A DNA stretch of 64,000 nt from JBEEFP01 sp041166085. GTDB taxonomy: Bacteria; Actinomycetota; Acidimicrobiia; Acidimicrobiales; JAFATL01. Where the stretch lies: assembly GCA_041166085.1 (NCBI GenBank), contig JBEEFP010000083.1, positions 18,783-82,782 of the forward strand, written 5' to 3'. The position numbers and the translations under genes are program-made. The notes below the pieces were generated by a model. That model was given only the letters and a program-made list of their open reading frames with translations. It was not told the origin of the DNA and made no database searches. Shown here piece after piece: positions 17,287 to 25,402 of the stretch. The stretch's first letter is position 1; each line of letters opens with the position of its first letter.

Positions 17287-17598
17287 CTAGAGGGCGCGGA
17301 TGAGGAGCAGCACACCCATGCCGACGACGAGCGTGAGCGCGGTGTTGCGCGTGCGCCACGCCACCACCGCGGCGATGAGCCCGGCGTAGAGGCGGCCCTG
17401 GGTGACGTCGATGTGTCCCTCGGGGCGCAGCAGGGCGGGCACGACGAGCGACGCGAGGGCGGCGGGCGGGATCTGGCGCAGCAGGCGCTGCACAGCCGGC
17501 GGGACGGTGGCGATGCGATGAGCGGCCGCGAGGAACGAGGCCCGCATGGCGAACGTCCCGACGCCCGACAGCACGATGACCACCCACACCCGGCTCAT
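17287..17598 (-). CDS. azlD: AzlD-family branched-chain amino acid exporter subunit
   Basis: The 103-residue membrane protein has three to four hydrophobic segments and the characteristic AzlD features: an early FAMRASFL, LRQIPPAALASLVVPALL in the middle, and a hydrophobic C terminus. AzlD works with AzlC as a small two-component exporter of branched-chain amino acids or their analogues. Its start overlaps the azlC-like stop by 4 bp, consistent with coupled synthesis of the two subunits. The substrate is inferred from the family. Confidence 0.88.
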   Translation of the reverse strand: MSRVWVVIVLSGVGTFAMRASFLAAAHRIATVPPAVQRLLRQIPPAALASLVVPALLRPEGHIDVTQGRLYAGLIAAVVAWRTRNTALTLVVGMGVLLLIRAL

Positions 17599-18284
17599 CG
17601 CTCGACCACCGCCTCGGTGATGGCGCCCGCGGCGATGCCAACCAGGGCGCCCGCCAGGATCGACAGCGCGCCCGCCCCGAGCTCAGCGCTCACCACGGCG
17701 GCGGCCCCGCCGGCGAGGGCCGACATGGCGGCGGCGCGGGTCCGCACCGCCGGGACGAGCAGCACGAGGAACACCAGTGGAACGGCGAAGTCGAGGGGCA
17801 GGTCGTGCGGCAGCACGCTGCCGCCCAGGGCGCCGGCCAGCGTCGCCAACTGCCAGCCCGTCCACATGGTCAGACCTGCGCCCATGTAATAAGCCAGGCG
17901 GCGCGCCGGCTCCATCTCCTCGTGCTCCCAGCGGGTGATGGAGACGGCGTAGGCCTGGTCAGTCATGAAGTAGGCGGCGACGAGGCGGCGCCACGTCCGC
18001 TCGTGGCCCAGGTGGGGCGCGAGGGACGCGGAGTAGAGGAGCATGCGCAGGTTGATGGTCCACGCCGCGATGGCTGCGACGATGGCCGATCCGCCTCCGG
18101 CCAGGGCCTGGAAGGCGGCGAGCTGCGACGCGCCGGCGAACACGATCGTCGACATGCCGACGGCAGCGGCCACGCCGAACCCGTCGGACACCGACGTGGC
18201 CCCGGCCACGAGCCCGAAGGGGATGACGCCGACCAGCATCGGCGCGACCGCGCGCGCACCGGCCTTGGCGTCTTCGAGGGGCAC
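17595..18284 (-). CDS. azlC: AzlC-family branched-chain amino acid exporter subunit
   Basis: The 229-residue polytopic membrane protein matches AzlC: PMLVGVIPFGLVAGAT near the N terminus, FAGASQLAAFQAL, INLRMLLYSASLAPHL and YFMTDQAYAV. These are hallmark segments of the larger subunit of the AzlCD exporter. It starts with GTG at 18284 and overlaps azlD by 4 bp. No local regulator is evident; the operon lies between a DUF1361 gene upstream on the same strand and a palindromic terminator downstream. Confidence 0.9.
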   Translation of the reverse strand: MPLEDAKAGARAVAPMLVGVIPFGLVAGATSVSDGFGVAAAVGMSTIVFAGASQLAAFQALAGGGSAIVAAIAAWTINLRMLLYSASLAPHLGHERTWRRLVAAYFMTDQAYAVSITRWEHEEMEPARRLAYYMGAGLTMWTGWQLATLAGALGGSVLPHDLPLDFAVPLVFLVLLVPAVRTRAAAMSALAGGAAAVVSAELGAGALSILAGALVGIAAGAITEAVVER

Positions 18285-18311
18285 CGGCCGATGATGGCCG
18301 AACGTCCCGGG

Positions 18312-18920
18312 TTACCCGTAGTGGATTCGACTCGAGCGGTAGGACAGCACCGCCAGGGTCAGATGCTTCATGACGAGATACCCCAGGGCGATGCTCAGGA
18401 AGGCGAGGACGAGCAGCGATGCGTTCATCCCCGCGATGCCGCGGCCGATCAGGGCGGGGCGGGTGAGGACGTCCCACGTGTTCAGACGCTCGAAGCGGCC
18501 CAGGTGCACGCCGATCGCGCACAACGCGTGCAGCGCCACCTCGACCGGCAGCACCCAGCGGGCCAGCCCGACGCGCTGCAGGTAGCGGCCGACGAGCAGC
18601 AGCGACAGGACGTAGGCCTCGAAGCCGACGAGGAAGAACACGGCGTACTGCGGCAGCAACGCGAACGACACGACGGCGGGTGACGAGGTCGTGCGTGTGT
18701 CCTCGACCAGATGGATCACATCCGTCAGCACGTACGGCGCGTTGGGAAGGAAGGCCAGGAAGAGGCCGACGCCGAGCCACCACCCGAGCGTCCGACGGGT
18801 GGGATGGAGGAACAGCATGACGGCGACGGCGAGCGGGATCAGGGCGAGGAGGAGATTCCACGCCATCCACGAACCGTTGGCGGCCACGCTCTCCGCGGCC
18901 AACCGGATGACTGCCGTCAT
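18312..18920 (-). CDS. DUF1361 polytopic membrane protein
   Basis: This 202-residue protein has about six hydrophobic segments. The motif LAFLPNAPYVLTDVIHL, with the conserved NAPY..TD signature, identifies the DUF1361 family. Charged residues in the loops (HLVEDTRTTS, LGRFERLNTWDVL) fit that family as well. The function of DUF1361 proteins is not established. It lies 27 bp upstream of azlC on the same strand and may be co-transcribed. Confidence 0.85.
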   Translation of the reverse strand: MTAVIRLAAESVAANGSWMAWNLLLALIPLAVAVMLFLHPTRRTLGWWLGVGLFLAFLPNAPYVLTDVIHLVEDTRTTSSPAVVSFALLPQYAVFFLVGFEAYVLSLLLVGRYLQRVGLARWVLPVEVALHALCAIGVHLGRFERLNTWDVLTRPALIGRGIAGMNASLLVLAFLSIALGYLVMKHLTLAVLSYRSSRIHYG

Positions 18921-18988
18921 GGTCGAAGTGTAGGGACCACGCGAGCGAACGAGACCGCGGTTTCACGGTGGAAGCGGTTGGGCAGATC

Positions 18989-20614
18989 ATGGTCGCTGTG
19001 GACACCCACATCGCCGGCCTGGCCCGGGACGTGTTCGGCTTCCCGCGCCTGCGACCAGGCCAGCGTGAGGCGGTCGAGGCGTTGCTGGAGGGACGCGACG
19101 TCCTCGTGGTCATGCCGACGGGCGGGGGCAAGTCGGCGATCTACCAACTGGCCGCCATCGAGCGCCCTGGGCCAACCGTGGTCGTCAGCCCCCTCATCGC
19201 CCTCCAGCGCGATCAGGTGCAGTCCCTCGCCGGAATCGACGCCGGCGGAGCGGCCCAGGCCAACTCCACCATGGCGACCGGTGAGCGGCGCGAGGTCCTG
19301 CACGATCTCAACCGCGGCGAGATCGAGTTCCTCTTCGTCGCGCCCGAGCAGTTCGCCAACGACGAGACGATGGCGCACGTCCGCTCGGCCCGACCCTCGC
19401 TGTTCGTCGTGGATGAGGCCCACTGCATCAGCAGCTGGGGCCACGACTTTCGTCCCGACTACCTGACGCTCGGCCGGGTGGCGGACCAGCTGGGGCGTCC
19501 GCCGGTGCTCGCCCTCACTGCCACCGCCTCGCCTCCCGTCCGCAACGAGATCGTGGAGCGCCTCGGCATGCGCGACCCCGTGGTGGTGATCGCGGGCTTC
19601 GACCGCCCCAACATCCACCTCTCGGTGGACTTCGCGGCCGACGAGAAGACCAAACACGACGCGTTCCTCGCCGCCGTCGCCGACACGGCCAAGCCCGGCA
19701 TCGTCTACGTGGCGACCCGGCGTCAGGCCGAGGACCTGGCCGCCGAGCTCACCGAGCGTGGGCTGCGGGCCGAGCACTACCACGGCGGACTCGGACGGCC
19801 GGCCCGCACCGCCACGCAGGACCGCTTCATGGCCGACGAGCTCGACGTCGTCGTTGCGACCATCGCCTTCGGGATGGGGATCGACAAGCCCAACGTGCGC
19901 TTCGTGCATCACTACGACGTGAGCGACTCGGTGGACGCGTACTACCAGGAGATCGGACGGGCGGGTCGGGATGGCGAGGCGGCGACGGCGCGGCTCTTCT
20001 ACCGTCCCGAGGACATCGGGGTGCGCCGGTTCTTCGCGGCGGGGGGCGGCGTCAAGCTCGACCGAGTCGTGCAGGTCGTCGACGTGGTTCTCTCCGCCGA
20101 GGAGCCGGTGCCGGCCGCGGAGCTCGAGGAGCGCACGGACCTGACCGCGACGCAGCTCACGTCCGTCCTGACCCAGCTCGAAGACGTCGACGTGCTCGAG
20201 ATCGACCGCGACGGCGCGGTCGCGCCCAACCCCGGCGGGCCAGACCTGCGTACCGCCCTCGAGGAGCTGGTGCGGACGGACGAGGACCGCGAGGCGCTCG
20301 AGCGCTCCCGCGTGGAGATGATCCGCGCCTATGCCGAGACGCGGTCGTGCCGGCGCCAGTTCCTGCTCGCATACTTCGGTGAGGCCGCGCCTGCGGTGTG
20401 CGGACACTGCGACAACTGCGAGTCGGGACGGGTCGACGCCAGCGATGACGACGACACCTTCCCGGTGAACGGGCGGGTCGTCCACGACGAGTGGGGAAGC
20501 GGCGTGGTGGTGCGCACCGATGGCGACGCGGTGACGGTGCTGTTCGACAACGTGGGCTACAAGACGTTGTCCGTCCCGCTCGTGCTCGAACGGAACCTGC
20601 TCGAACGCTGCTAG
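18989..20614 (+). CDS. recQ: RecQ-family ATP-dependent DNA helicase
   Basis: This 3'-5' superfamily 2 DNA helicase acts in recombination and replication-fork repair. It shows the RecQ motif 0 region (FGFPRLRPGQREAVEALL), Walker A MPTGGGKS (near residue 41), the DEAH box with the following CISSWGHDFRPDY, and QEIGRAGRDG. A zinc-binding region follows, with C near 453 and CGHCDNC. There is no HRDC domain. The last about 55 residues instead form a small beta module (GRVVHDEWGSGVVV, then TVLFDNVGYKTLSV) resembling the C-terminal tail of UvrD/PcrA helicases. ATG 18989 is preferred; GTG 18968 is also in frame. A hairpin at 20626-20649 follows. Confidence 0.92.
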   Translation: MVAVDTHIAGLARDVFGFPRLRPGQREAVEALLEGRDVLVVMPTGGGKSAIYQLAAIERPGPTVVVSPLIALQRDQVQSLAGIDAGGAAQANSTMATGERREVLHDLNRGEIEFLFVAPEQFANDETMAHVRSARPSLFVVDEAHCISSWGHDFRPDYLTLGRVADQLGRPPVLALTATASPPVRNEIVERLGMRDPVVVIAGFDRPNIHLSVDFAADEKTKHDAFLAAVADTAKPGIVYVATRRQAEDLAAELTERGLRAEHYHGGLGRPARTATQDRFMADELDVVVATIAFGMGIDKPNVRFVHHYDVSDSVDAYYQEIGRAGRDGEAATARLFYRPEDIGVRRFFAAGGGVKLDRVVQVVDVVLSAEEPVPAAELEERTDLTATQLTSVLTQLEDVDVLEIDRDGAVAPNPGGPDLRTALEELVRTDEDREALERSRVEMIRAYAETRSCRRQFLLAYFGEAAPAVCGHCDNCESGRVDASDDDDTFPVNGRVVHDEWGSGVVVRTDGDAVTVLFDNVGYKTLSVPLVLERNLLERC

Positions 20615-20625
20615 CTTTGAGGGAT

Positions 20626-20649
20626 ACCCGATCGAGGTGTTGATCGGGT
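20626..20649 (+). terminator. Hairpin after recQ-like gene
   Basis: Perfect 8-bp arms ACCCGATC / GATCGGGT with an 8-nt loop, 12 bp after the stop. It is of moderate strength and has no U-tract. Confidence 0.5.
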
Positions 20650-20652
20650 CTC

Positions 20653-20681
20653 GTCAGGTCATCGGTTTGGTCAGGTCATCG
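20653..20681. repeat. 12-bp direct repeat in leader of DEAD-box helicase gene
   Basis: GTCAGGTCATCG occurs at 20653-20664 and again at 20670-20681, a 17-bp period, in the 183-bp region between the RecQ-type and DEAD-box helicase genes. It could be a regulator-binding direct repeat or part of a structured 5' leader. Nothing more can be said from sequence. Confidence 0.45.
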
Positions 20682-20797
20682 ATCAGACGGATGAGCCCGA
20701 CGGGCCGTGTTGGGCAAGTTGTGTGAGCAGCCCCTTCCCCGGCCAGCCCCGCAACCACGCCGCCCATATCGCGCGGCCCAACCAACGGAGTTCTTTC

Positions 20798-21997
20798 GTG
20801 CAGTCCACCTTCCCCGATCTCGGCGTGTCCGCCGAGATCACCGCTGCGCTCGCCGAGCGCGGCATCACCGAGGCCTTCCCCATTCAGGCCGCCACCATCG
20901 TCGACGCGCTCGCCGGCCGCGACGTGTGCGGCAAGGCACCGACCGGCTCGGGCAAGACCCTCGCCTTCGGCATCCCCCTCGCCATGCGCGTGGGCCGGGG
21001 CAAGCCCAACCGCCCCAAGGCCCTCATCCTGGCGCCCACCCGCGAGCTGGCGGCCCAGATCCACGCCGAGCTGGCGCCGCTGCTCCGGCTGCACGGTCGC
21101 CGCGTGGCGTCGTTCTACGGCGGCGTGAGCATCGTCCCGCAGCTCAAGGCCCTCAACCGCAGCGTCGACGTCGTCGTCGCCTGCCCGGGCCGGCTCGGCG
21201 ACCTCGTCGCCCGGGGCGCGTGCAAGCTCAACGACATCGATCTGGTCGTGGTCGACGAGGCCGATCGCATGGCCGACATGGGCTTCTTGCCCGACGTCCG
21301 CCGCATCCTCGACGCCGTTCGCCCCAACCGCCAGACCCTGCTGTTCTCGGCCACCCTCGACGGTGATGTCGACGTGCTGATCAAGCGCTACCAGCGCGAC
21401 CCCGCTCGCCACGACGTCACGCCGCCCGAGCGCGAGGACCGCACCACCCACCTCTTCGTCGACACCCGCCGCGAAGACCGCACCGACATCGTGCGCGACC
21501 TCGTGGTCGAGCATGGCTCTACGGTGGTGTTCTGCCGCACCAAGCACGGCGCCGATCGCCTCGCCAAGCAGCTCGGCAAGGCGGGCGTGAACGCCGTTCC
21601 CATCCACGGCAACCGCAGCCAATCGCAGCGTGACCGTGCCCTCGCCGACTTCGCGTCGGGCCGGGCCAAGGCGCTGATCGCAACCGACGTCGCCGCGCGA
21701 GGCATCCACGTCGACGACGTCGGCTGTGTGGTGCACTTCGACGTACCTGCGGATCCCAAGGACTACCTGCATCGCTCGGGCCGCACCGGCCGCGCCGGCG
21801 CGGCCGGCACCGTGGTGTCGCTCGTCACGGGTGAGGACGGCAAGGCCGTCCGCGACATCAAGCGGGCCCTCGGCATGAGCGTGGGGGACGAGCCTCGCCG
21901 CGACGCCGGACGTCGTCCGCCGCGGCCCACGGGCGGACCCCGGCCCGCCAACGGCCAGCGCCGGGGCCGCCCCCGTCAGCGGCGCAGAGCGGCGTAG
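20798..21997 (+). CDS. DEAD-box RNA helicase
   Basis: This ATP-dependent RNA helicase, of the kind that assists ribosome assembly and RNA turnover, often in the cold, shows the Q motif (AFPIQAATI), Walker A APTGSGKT, PTRELAAQ, the DEAD-box variant DEADRMADMGF, SATL, and the C-terminal RecA fold with GRAKALIATDVAARGI and HRSGRTGRAG. A basic Arg/Pro/Gly-rich tail ends the protein and probably binds RNA. GTG 20798, with CGGAG 7 nt upstream, is preferred and gives 399 residues. An in-frame GTG at 20723 would add 25 residues. The long leader with a direct repeat may be regulatory. Confidence 0.93.
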   Translation: MQSTFPDLGVSAEITAALAERGITEAFPIQAATIVDALAGRDVCGKAPTGSGKTLAFGIPLAMRVGRGKPNRPKALILAPTRELAAQIHAELAPLLRLHGRRVASFYGGVSIVPQLKALNRSVDVVVACPGRLGDLVARGACKLNDIDLVVVDEADRMADMGFLPDVRRILDAVRPNRQTLLFSATLDGDVDVLIKRYQRDPARHDVTPPEREDRTTHLFVDTRREDRTDIVRDLVVEHGSTVVFCRTKHGADRLAKQLGKAGVNAVPIHGNRSQSQRDRALADFASGRAKALIATDVAARGIHVDDVGCVVHFDVPADPKDYLHRSGRTGRAGAAGTVVSLVTGEDGKAVRDIKRALGMSVGDEPRRDAGRRPPRPTGGPRPANGQRRGRPRQRRRAA

Positions 21998-22025
21998 CGG
22001 CGGACGGAGTGGTAGTCACTCGGGC

Positions 22026-23270
22026 GTGGACTTCGCCATCCCGCCCGAGATCCAAGACACCCTGACCGCGCTCGACGCCTTCATCGAGCGCGAGATCAAG
22101 CCGTTGGAAGCGGCGGACGACAACGTCCGCTTCTTCGACCATCGGCGCGAGTGGGCCCGCACCGACTTCGACGCGGGCGGCGTCCCCCGCAAGGAATGGG
22201 AGGAGCTGCTGGCCGAGATGCGGCGGCGGGCCGACGCCGCGGGCTGGCTGCGGCTGGCGCTGCCCGCCGAGTACGGCGGCCGGGACGCGTCCAACCTCGA
22301 GATGGCCATCATCCGAGAGCACCTGGCGACGAAGGGACTCGGACTGCACAACGACCTGCAGAACGAGAGCTCGATCGTCGGCAACTTCCCGACGGTGCTG
22401 ATGATGCGCGACTTCGGCACCGAGGAGCAGAAGGCGGACTGGATGCCCGGCTTCCTCGACGGCAGCCGCCGCCTCGCCTTCGGTCTCACCGAGCCGGGGC
22501 ACGGGTCCGACGCGACGTACATGGACACCACCGGTGTCCGCGACGGTGACGAGTGGGTCGTCAACGGCCAGAAGCGGTTCAACTCGGGACTGCACCACGC
22601 GACCCACGACATCGTCTTCGCCCGCACGAACGGTGAGCCGGGCGATCCCATCGGCATCACCGCGTTCCTCGTGCCCACCGACGCCGAGGGGTTCTCCGTC
22701 GACTTCTTCTGGTGGACCTTCAACATGCCCACCGATCACGCCGAGGTCACCATGACGGACGTGCGGGTGCCGTCGACCGCCGTGTTCGGCCGCGTCGACC
22801 ACGGCCTCGACCTGGCCCAGCACTTCGTGCACGAGAACCGCATCCGCCAGGCCGCTTCGTCGCTCGGGGCCGCCCAGTTCTGCATCGACGAGGCAGTGGC
22901 GTACGCCAACGCTCGCATCACGTGGGGCAAGAAGCTCTCCACCAATCAGGGCATCCAGTTCCCGCTCGTCGAGCTGCACACCGAAGCGGCCATGCTGCGC
23001 CAGCTCATCCGCTCGACGGCCGATGCCATGGACCGCCGACATCACATGGAGGTCACCCACCTGGTCGCCATGTGCAACTACCGCGCCAACCGGCTGGCGT
23101 GCGAGGCGGCCGACCGCGCCATGCAGACGTGTGGCGGCATGGGCTACAGCCGCCACATGCCCTTCGAGCACATCTACCGCCACCACCGCCGCTACCGCAT
23201 CACCGAGGGCTCCGAGGAGATCCAGATGCGCAAAGTGGCCCAACAGCTCTTCGGATTCGGGAGGAAATAG
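22026..23270 (+). CDS. Acyl-CoA dehydrogenase
   Basis: This FAD-dependent enzyme of 414 residues introduces a 2,3-double bond into acyl-CoA thioesters, probably in fatty-acid or related acid degradation. The central FAD/substrate-binding motif is FGLTEPGHGSDATYMDT. The C-terminal four-helix region has QTCGGMGYSRHMPFEHIYR. The catalytic-base motif RITEGSEEIQ keeps the glutamate. The GTG start at 22026 gives an N terminus (DFAIPPEIQDTL) typical of the family. Its stop overlaps the next start by one base (TAGTG), so it is co-expressed with the aldo/keto reductase. The exact acyl substrate cannot be deduced. Confidence 0.93.
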   Translation: MDFAIPPEIQDTLTALDAFIEREIKPLEAADDNVRFFDHRREWARTDFDAGGVPRKEWEELLAEMRRRADAAGWLRLALPAEYGGRDASNLEMAIIREHLATKGLGLHNDLQNESSIVGNFPTVLMMRDFGTEEQKADWMPGFLDGSRRLAFGLTEPGHGSDATYMDTTGVRDGDEWVVNGQKRFNSGLHHATHDIVFARTNGEPGDPIGITAFLVPTDAEGFSVDFFWWTFNMPTDHAEVTMTDVRVPSTAVFGRVDHGLDLAQHFVHENRIRQAASSLGAAQFCIDEAVAYANARITWGKKLSTNQGIQFPLVELHTEAAMLRQLIRSTADAMDRRHHMEVTHLVAMCNYRANRLACEAADRAMQTCGGMGYSRHMPFEHIYRHHRRYRITEGSEEIQMRKVAQQLFGFGRK

Positions 23271-24220
23271 TGGAGTACCGCCAACTCGGGGACAGCGACC
23301 TCACGGTCAGCGAGATCAGCCTCGGCTCGTGGCTCACGTACGGCGTCGGTGTCGAGCGCGACCAGGGCGAGGCCTGCGTTCGGCGCGCCTTCGATGTGGG
23401 GATCAACTTCTTCGACACCGCCAATGCCTACGGCCGAGGTGCAGCCGAGTCGTTCCTCGGCGAGGTGCTCGCGGGCATCGATCGTTCGTCCTACGTCCTC
23501 GCCACCAAGGTGTTCTTTCCCATGTCGCGCGAGGACAAGGGCCTGTCGGCGACCCAGATCCGCAAGCAGGTCGACGCGTCGCTGCAGCGGCTCGCCACCG
23601 ATCACATCGACCTGTACCAGTGCCACCGCTACGACAAGGAGACGCCTCTCGAGGAGACGATGGAGGCGCTCACCCAGACGGTGCGGGAGGGCAAGGTCCG
23701 CTACATCGGTTTCAGCGAGTGGAGCCCCGACAACATCCGCGCCGCCCTCGCCCTCGTGGGCTCGGCCGGCGCCGACAAGTTCGTCTCCAGTCAGCCTCAG
23801 TACTCGATGCTGTGGCGCCGACCCGAGGCTGAAGTGATCCCGCTGTCAGCCGACAACGGCATCTCCCAGATCGTGTGGTCGCCGCTGGCCCAGGGCGTGC
23901 TCACGGGCAAGTACTCACCCGGTACGCCGCCGCCTGCCGACTCCCGTGCCGCCAGCGAGTCGATGGGCCAGATGATGGGGGACTGGACGAGCGACGCAGT
24001 GCTCGAAGCGGTGCAGGGACTCAAGCCCATCGCCGACGGCCTCGGGCTCTCGATGGCCCAGCTCGCGCTGGCGTGGGTGCTCCGCGAGCCCAACGTGGCG
24101 TCCGCCATCATCGGGGCCAGCCGCCCCGAGCAGGTCGACGACAACGTCGCCGCCTCGGGCGTCACCCTCGACGCCGCCACCCTCCAGGCCATCGACAACG
24201 TGCTCGCACCCGTTCTCTGA
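23270..24220 (+). CDS. Aldo/keto reductase (voltage-gated K+ channel beta-subunit-like subgroup)
   Basis: This 316-residue NADPH-dependent oxidoreductase has the (beta/alpha)8 AKR fold. It contains the catalytic Tyr in FDTANAYGRGAAE, Lys in VLATKVFF and His in YQCHRYD, then YIGFSEW, SSQPQYSMLWR and the cofactor-binding end AIIGASRPEQVDDN. The sequence is nearest to the AKR6/KCNAB-like class that reduces aldehydes and ketones. GTG 23270 is used because it directly follows a GAGGAAA ribosome-binding site within the end of the acyl-CoA dehydrogenase gene. A large palindrome follows the stop. Confidence 0.92.
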   Translation: MEYRQLGDSDLTVSEISLGSWLTYGVGVERDQGEACVRRAFDVGINFFDTANAYGRGAAESFLGEVLAGIDRSSYVLATKVFFPMSREDKGLSATQIRKQVDASLQRLATDHIDLYQCHRYDKETPLEETMEALTQTVREGKVRYIGFSEWSPDNIRAALALVGSAGADKFVSSQPQYSMLWRRPEAEVIPLSADNGISQIVWSPLAQGVLTGKYSPGTPPPADSRAASESMGQMMGDWTSDAVLEAVQGLKPIADGLGLSMAQLALAWVLREPNVASAIIGASRPEQVDDNVAASGVTLDAATLQAIDNVLAPVL

Positions 24221-24222
24221 TC

Positions 24223-24271
24223 GACTTTTTCGCGATTCGACCGGTCATACCGGTCTGATCGCGAAAAAGTC
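24223..24271. terminator. Long bidirectional hairpin with T-tracts, overlapping amidase stop
   Basis: Outer arms GACTTTTTCGCGAT / ATCGCGAAAAAGTC (14 bp, perfect) and inner arms GACCGGT / ACCGGTC enclose a CAT loop. The five-T runs on both strands suit bidirectional termination. The right arm contains the first two bases of the amidase stop codon on the minus strand. Confidence 0.8.
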
Positions 24272-25373
24272 AGGACGACACGGCGGACTCGACGATGCGG
24301 CCCAGGGCGAGGAGGCGCTCTTCGCTGTTGTGGGGGCCGATCAGCTGCACGCTGGCTGGGAGCCGGCCGCCGGTCGGGACGGGCAGGGCGAGCGAGGGGA
24401 CGCCCGCCGCGTTCACCGGCAGGGCCAGATCCGCCATCGACAGGTCGGGGCCCGCGTCGATGCGGGGCGGGAACATCTTGAGGGTGGGCGCGGCGATGGC
24501 TTCGACGCGTTCGAAGGCCGCCGCAAGTTCGATCCGCCACGCGCGCATGCGGTCGTGCATCTCGGCCACCGCTTCGGGCGTGAAGCCCTCACCCAGCCCG
24601 ATGACGAAGCGCACGTCCTCACCGACACCCTCGCTCCCGAGCAGGTGCTTGTCGTTGGCCCACGCCTCGGCGAGGAGCACCGTGCCGGCCGCTTCCCGCG
24701 ACCCGTCCCATCCGGGCAGCTCGATGGGGATCACGTCGATGTCGGCCGCGGCGAGGGCGCGGTCGACGGCCTCGTCGATGGCGGGGTCGACGTCGGGGAC
24801 GCGCAGCCTGCCCACCACCCGCGGGGCGGTGTCGGCGACGGTGAAGCCAGGCTCGAGCAGCTCCATGCCGAGGACGAGGCCGGCCACGTCGCGGGCCATG
24901 GGTCCGATGGTGTCCAGCGACTCCGACAGCAGCCACACCCCGTCGAGGGGGATGCGGCCCCACGTCGTCTTGAGCCCAGCCGTCCCACAACAGGCGGAGG
25001 GGGTGCGGACGGATCCGCCCGTGTCGCTGCCGTAGGCGACGTCGGCCTCGCCCGTGGCCACCGCCACTGCCGAACCGCTCGACGACCCGCCAGGGACCAG
25101 GTCCGGATCGAGCGGGTTCACGGGTGTGCCGAACCACGGGTTCACCCCCGTTGTGCCCATGGCCAGCTCGTGCAGGTTGGTCTTGCCGACGATGCGGGCG
25201 CCGGCGGCCCGGGCCCCGGCGAGGAGCGGAGCGTCGGCCTTGGCCGGCTCGGCGCTGTCGGCGACGGCCTTGCACGCCGCTGTCGTCGGCACCCCCTCCA
25301 TGTCGATGAGGTCCTTCACCGCCAGTCGAGGACCGCTCCCGGACGTGTCGAAGCGCTCGATGAAAGTCGCCAT
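24270..25373 (-). CDS. Amidase-signature family hydrolase
   Basis: This Ser-cisSer-Lys amidase has 367 residues. The catalytic Lys is in LAVKDLID (K20), the Gly/Ser-rich signature PGGSSSGSAVAVATGEAD precedes GSDTGGSVRTPSACCG with the catalytic serines, and the substrate-site TWGRIPLDG follows. It is short for the family (about 450-500) and lacks the usual N-terminal helical stretch, because the catalytic Lys is only 20 residues from the start. It probably hydrolyses a small amide; whether it is a GatA paralogue cannot be excluded, but no gatB or gatC is adjacent. The start is only about 30 bp from the divergent acyl-CoA dehydrogenase gene, so the two probably share a promoter region. Confidence 0.9.
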   Translation of the reverse strand: MATFIERFDTSGSGPRLAVKDLIDMEGVPTTAACKAVADSAEPAKADAPLLAGARAAGARIVGKTNLHELAMGTTGVNPWFGTPVNPLDPDLVPGGSSSGSAVAVATGEADVAYGSDTGGSVRTPSACCGTAGLKTTWGRIPLDGVWLLSESLDTIGPMARDVAGLVLGMELLEPGFTVADTAPRVVGRLRVPDVDPAIDEAVDRALAAADIDVIPIELPGWDGSREAAGTVLLAEAWANDKHLLGSEGVGEDVRFVIGLGEGFTPEAVAEMHDRMRAWRIELAAAFERVEAIAAPTLKMFPPRIDAGPDLSMADLALPVNAAGVPSLALPVPTGGRLPASVQLIGPHNSEERLLALGRIVESAVSS

Positions 25374-25402
25374 GGGCGCGCACCGTAGGTCACCATGGCG
25401 AC

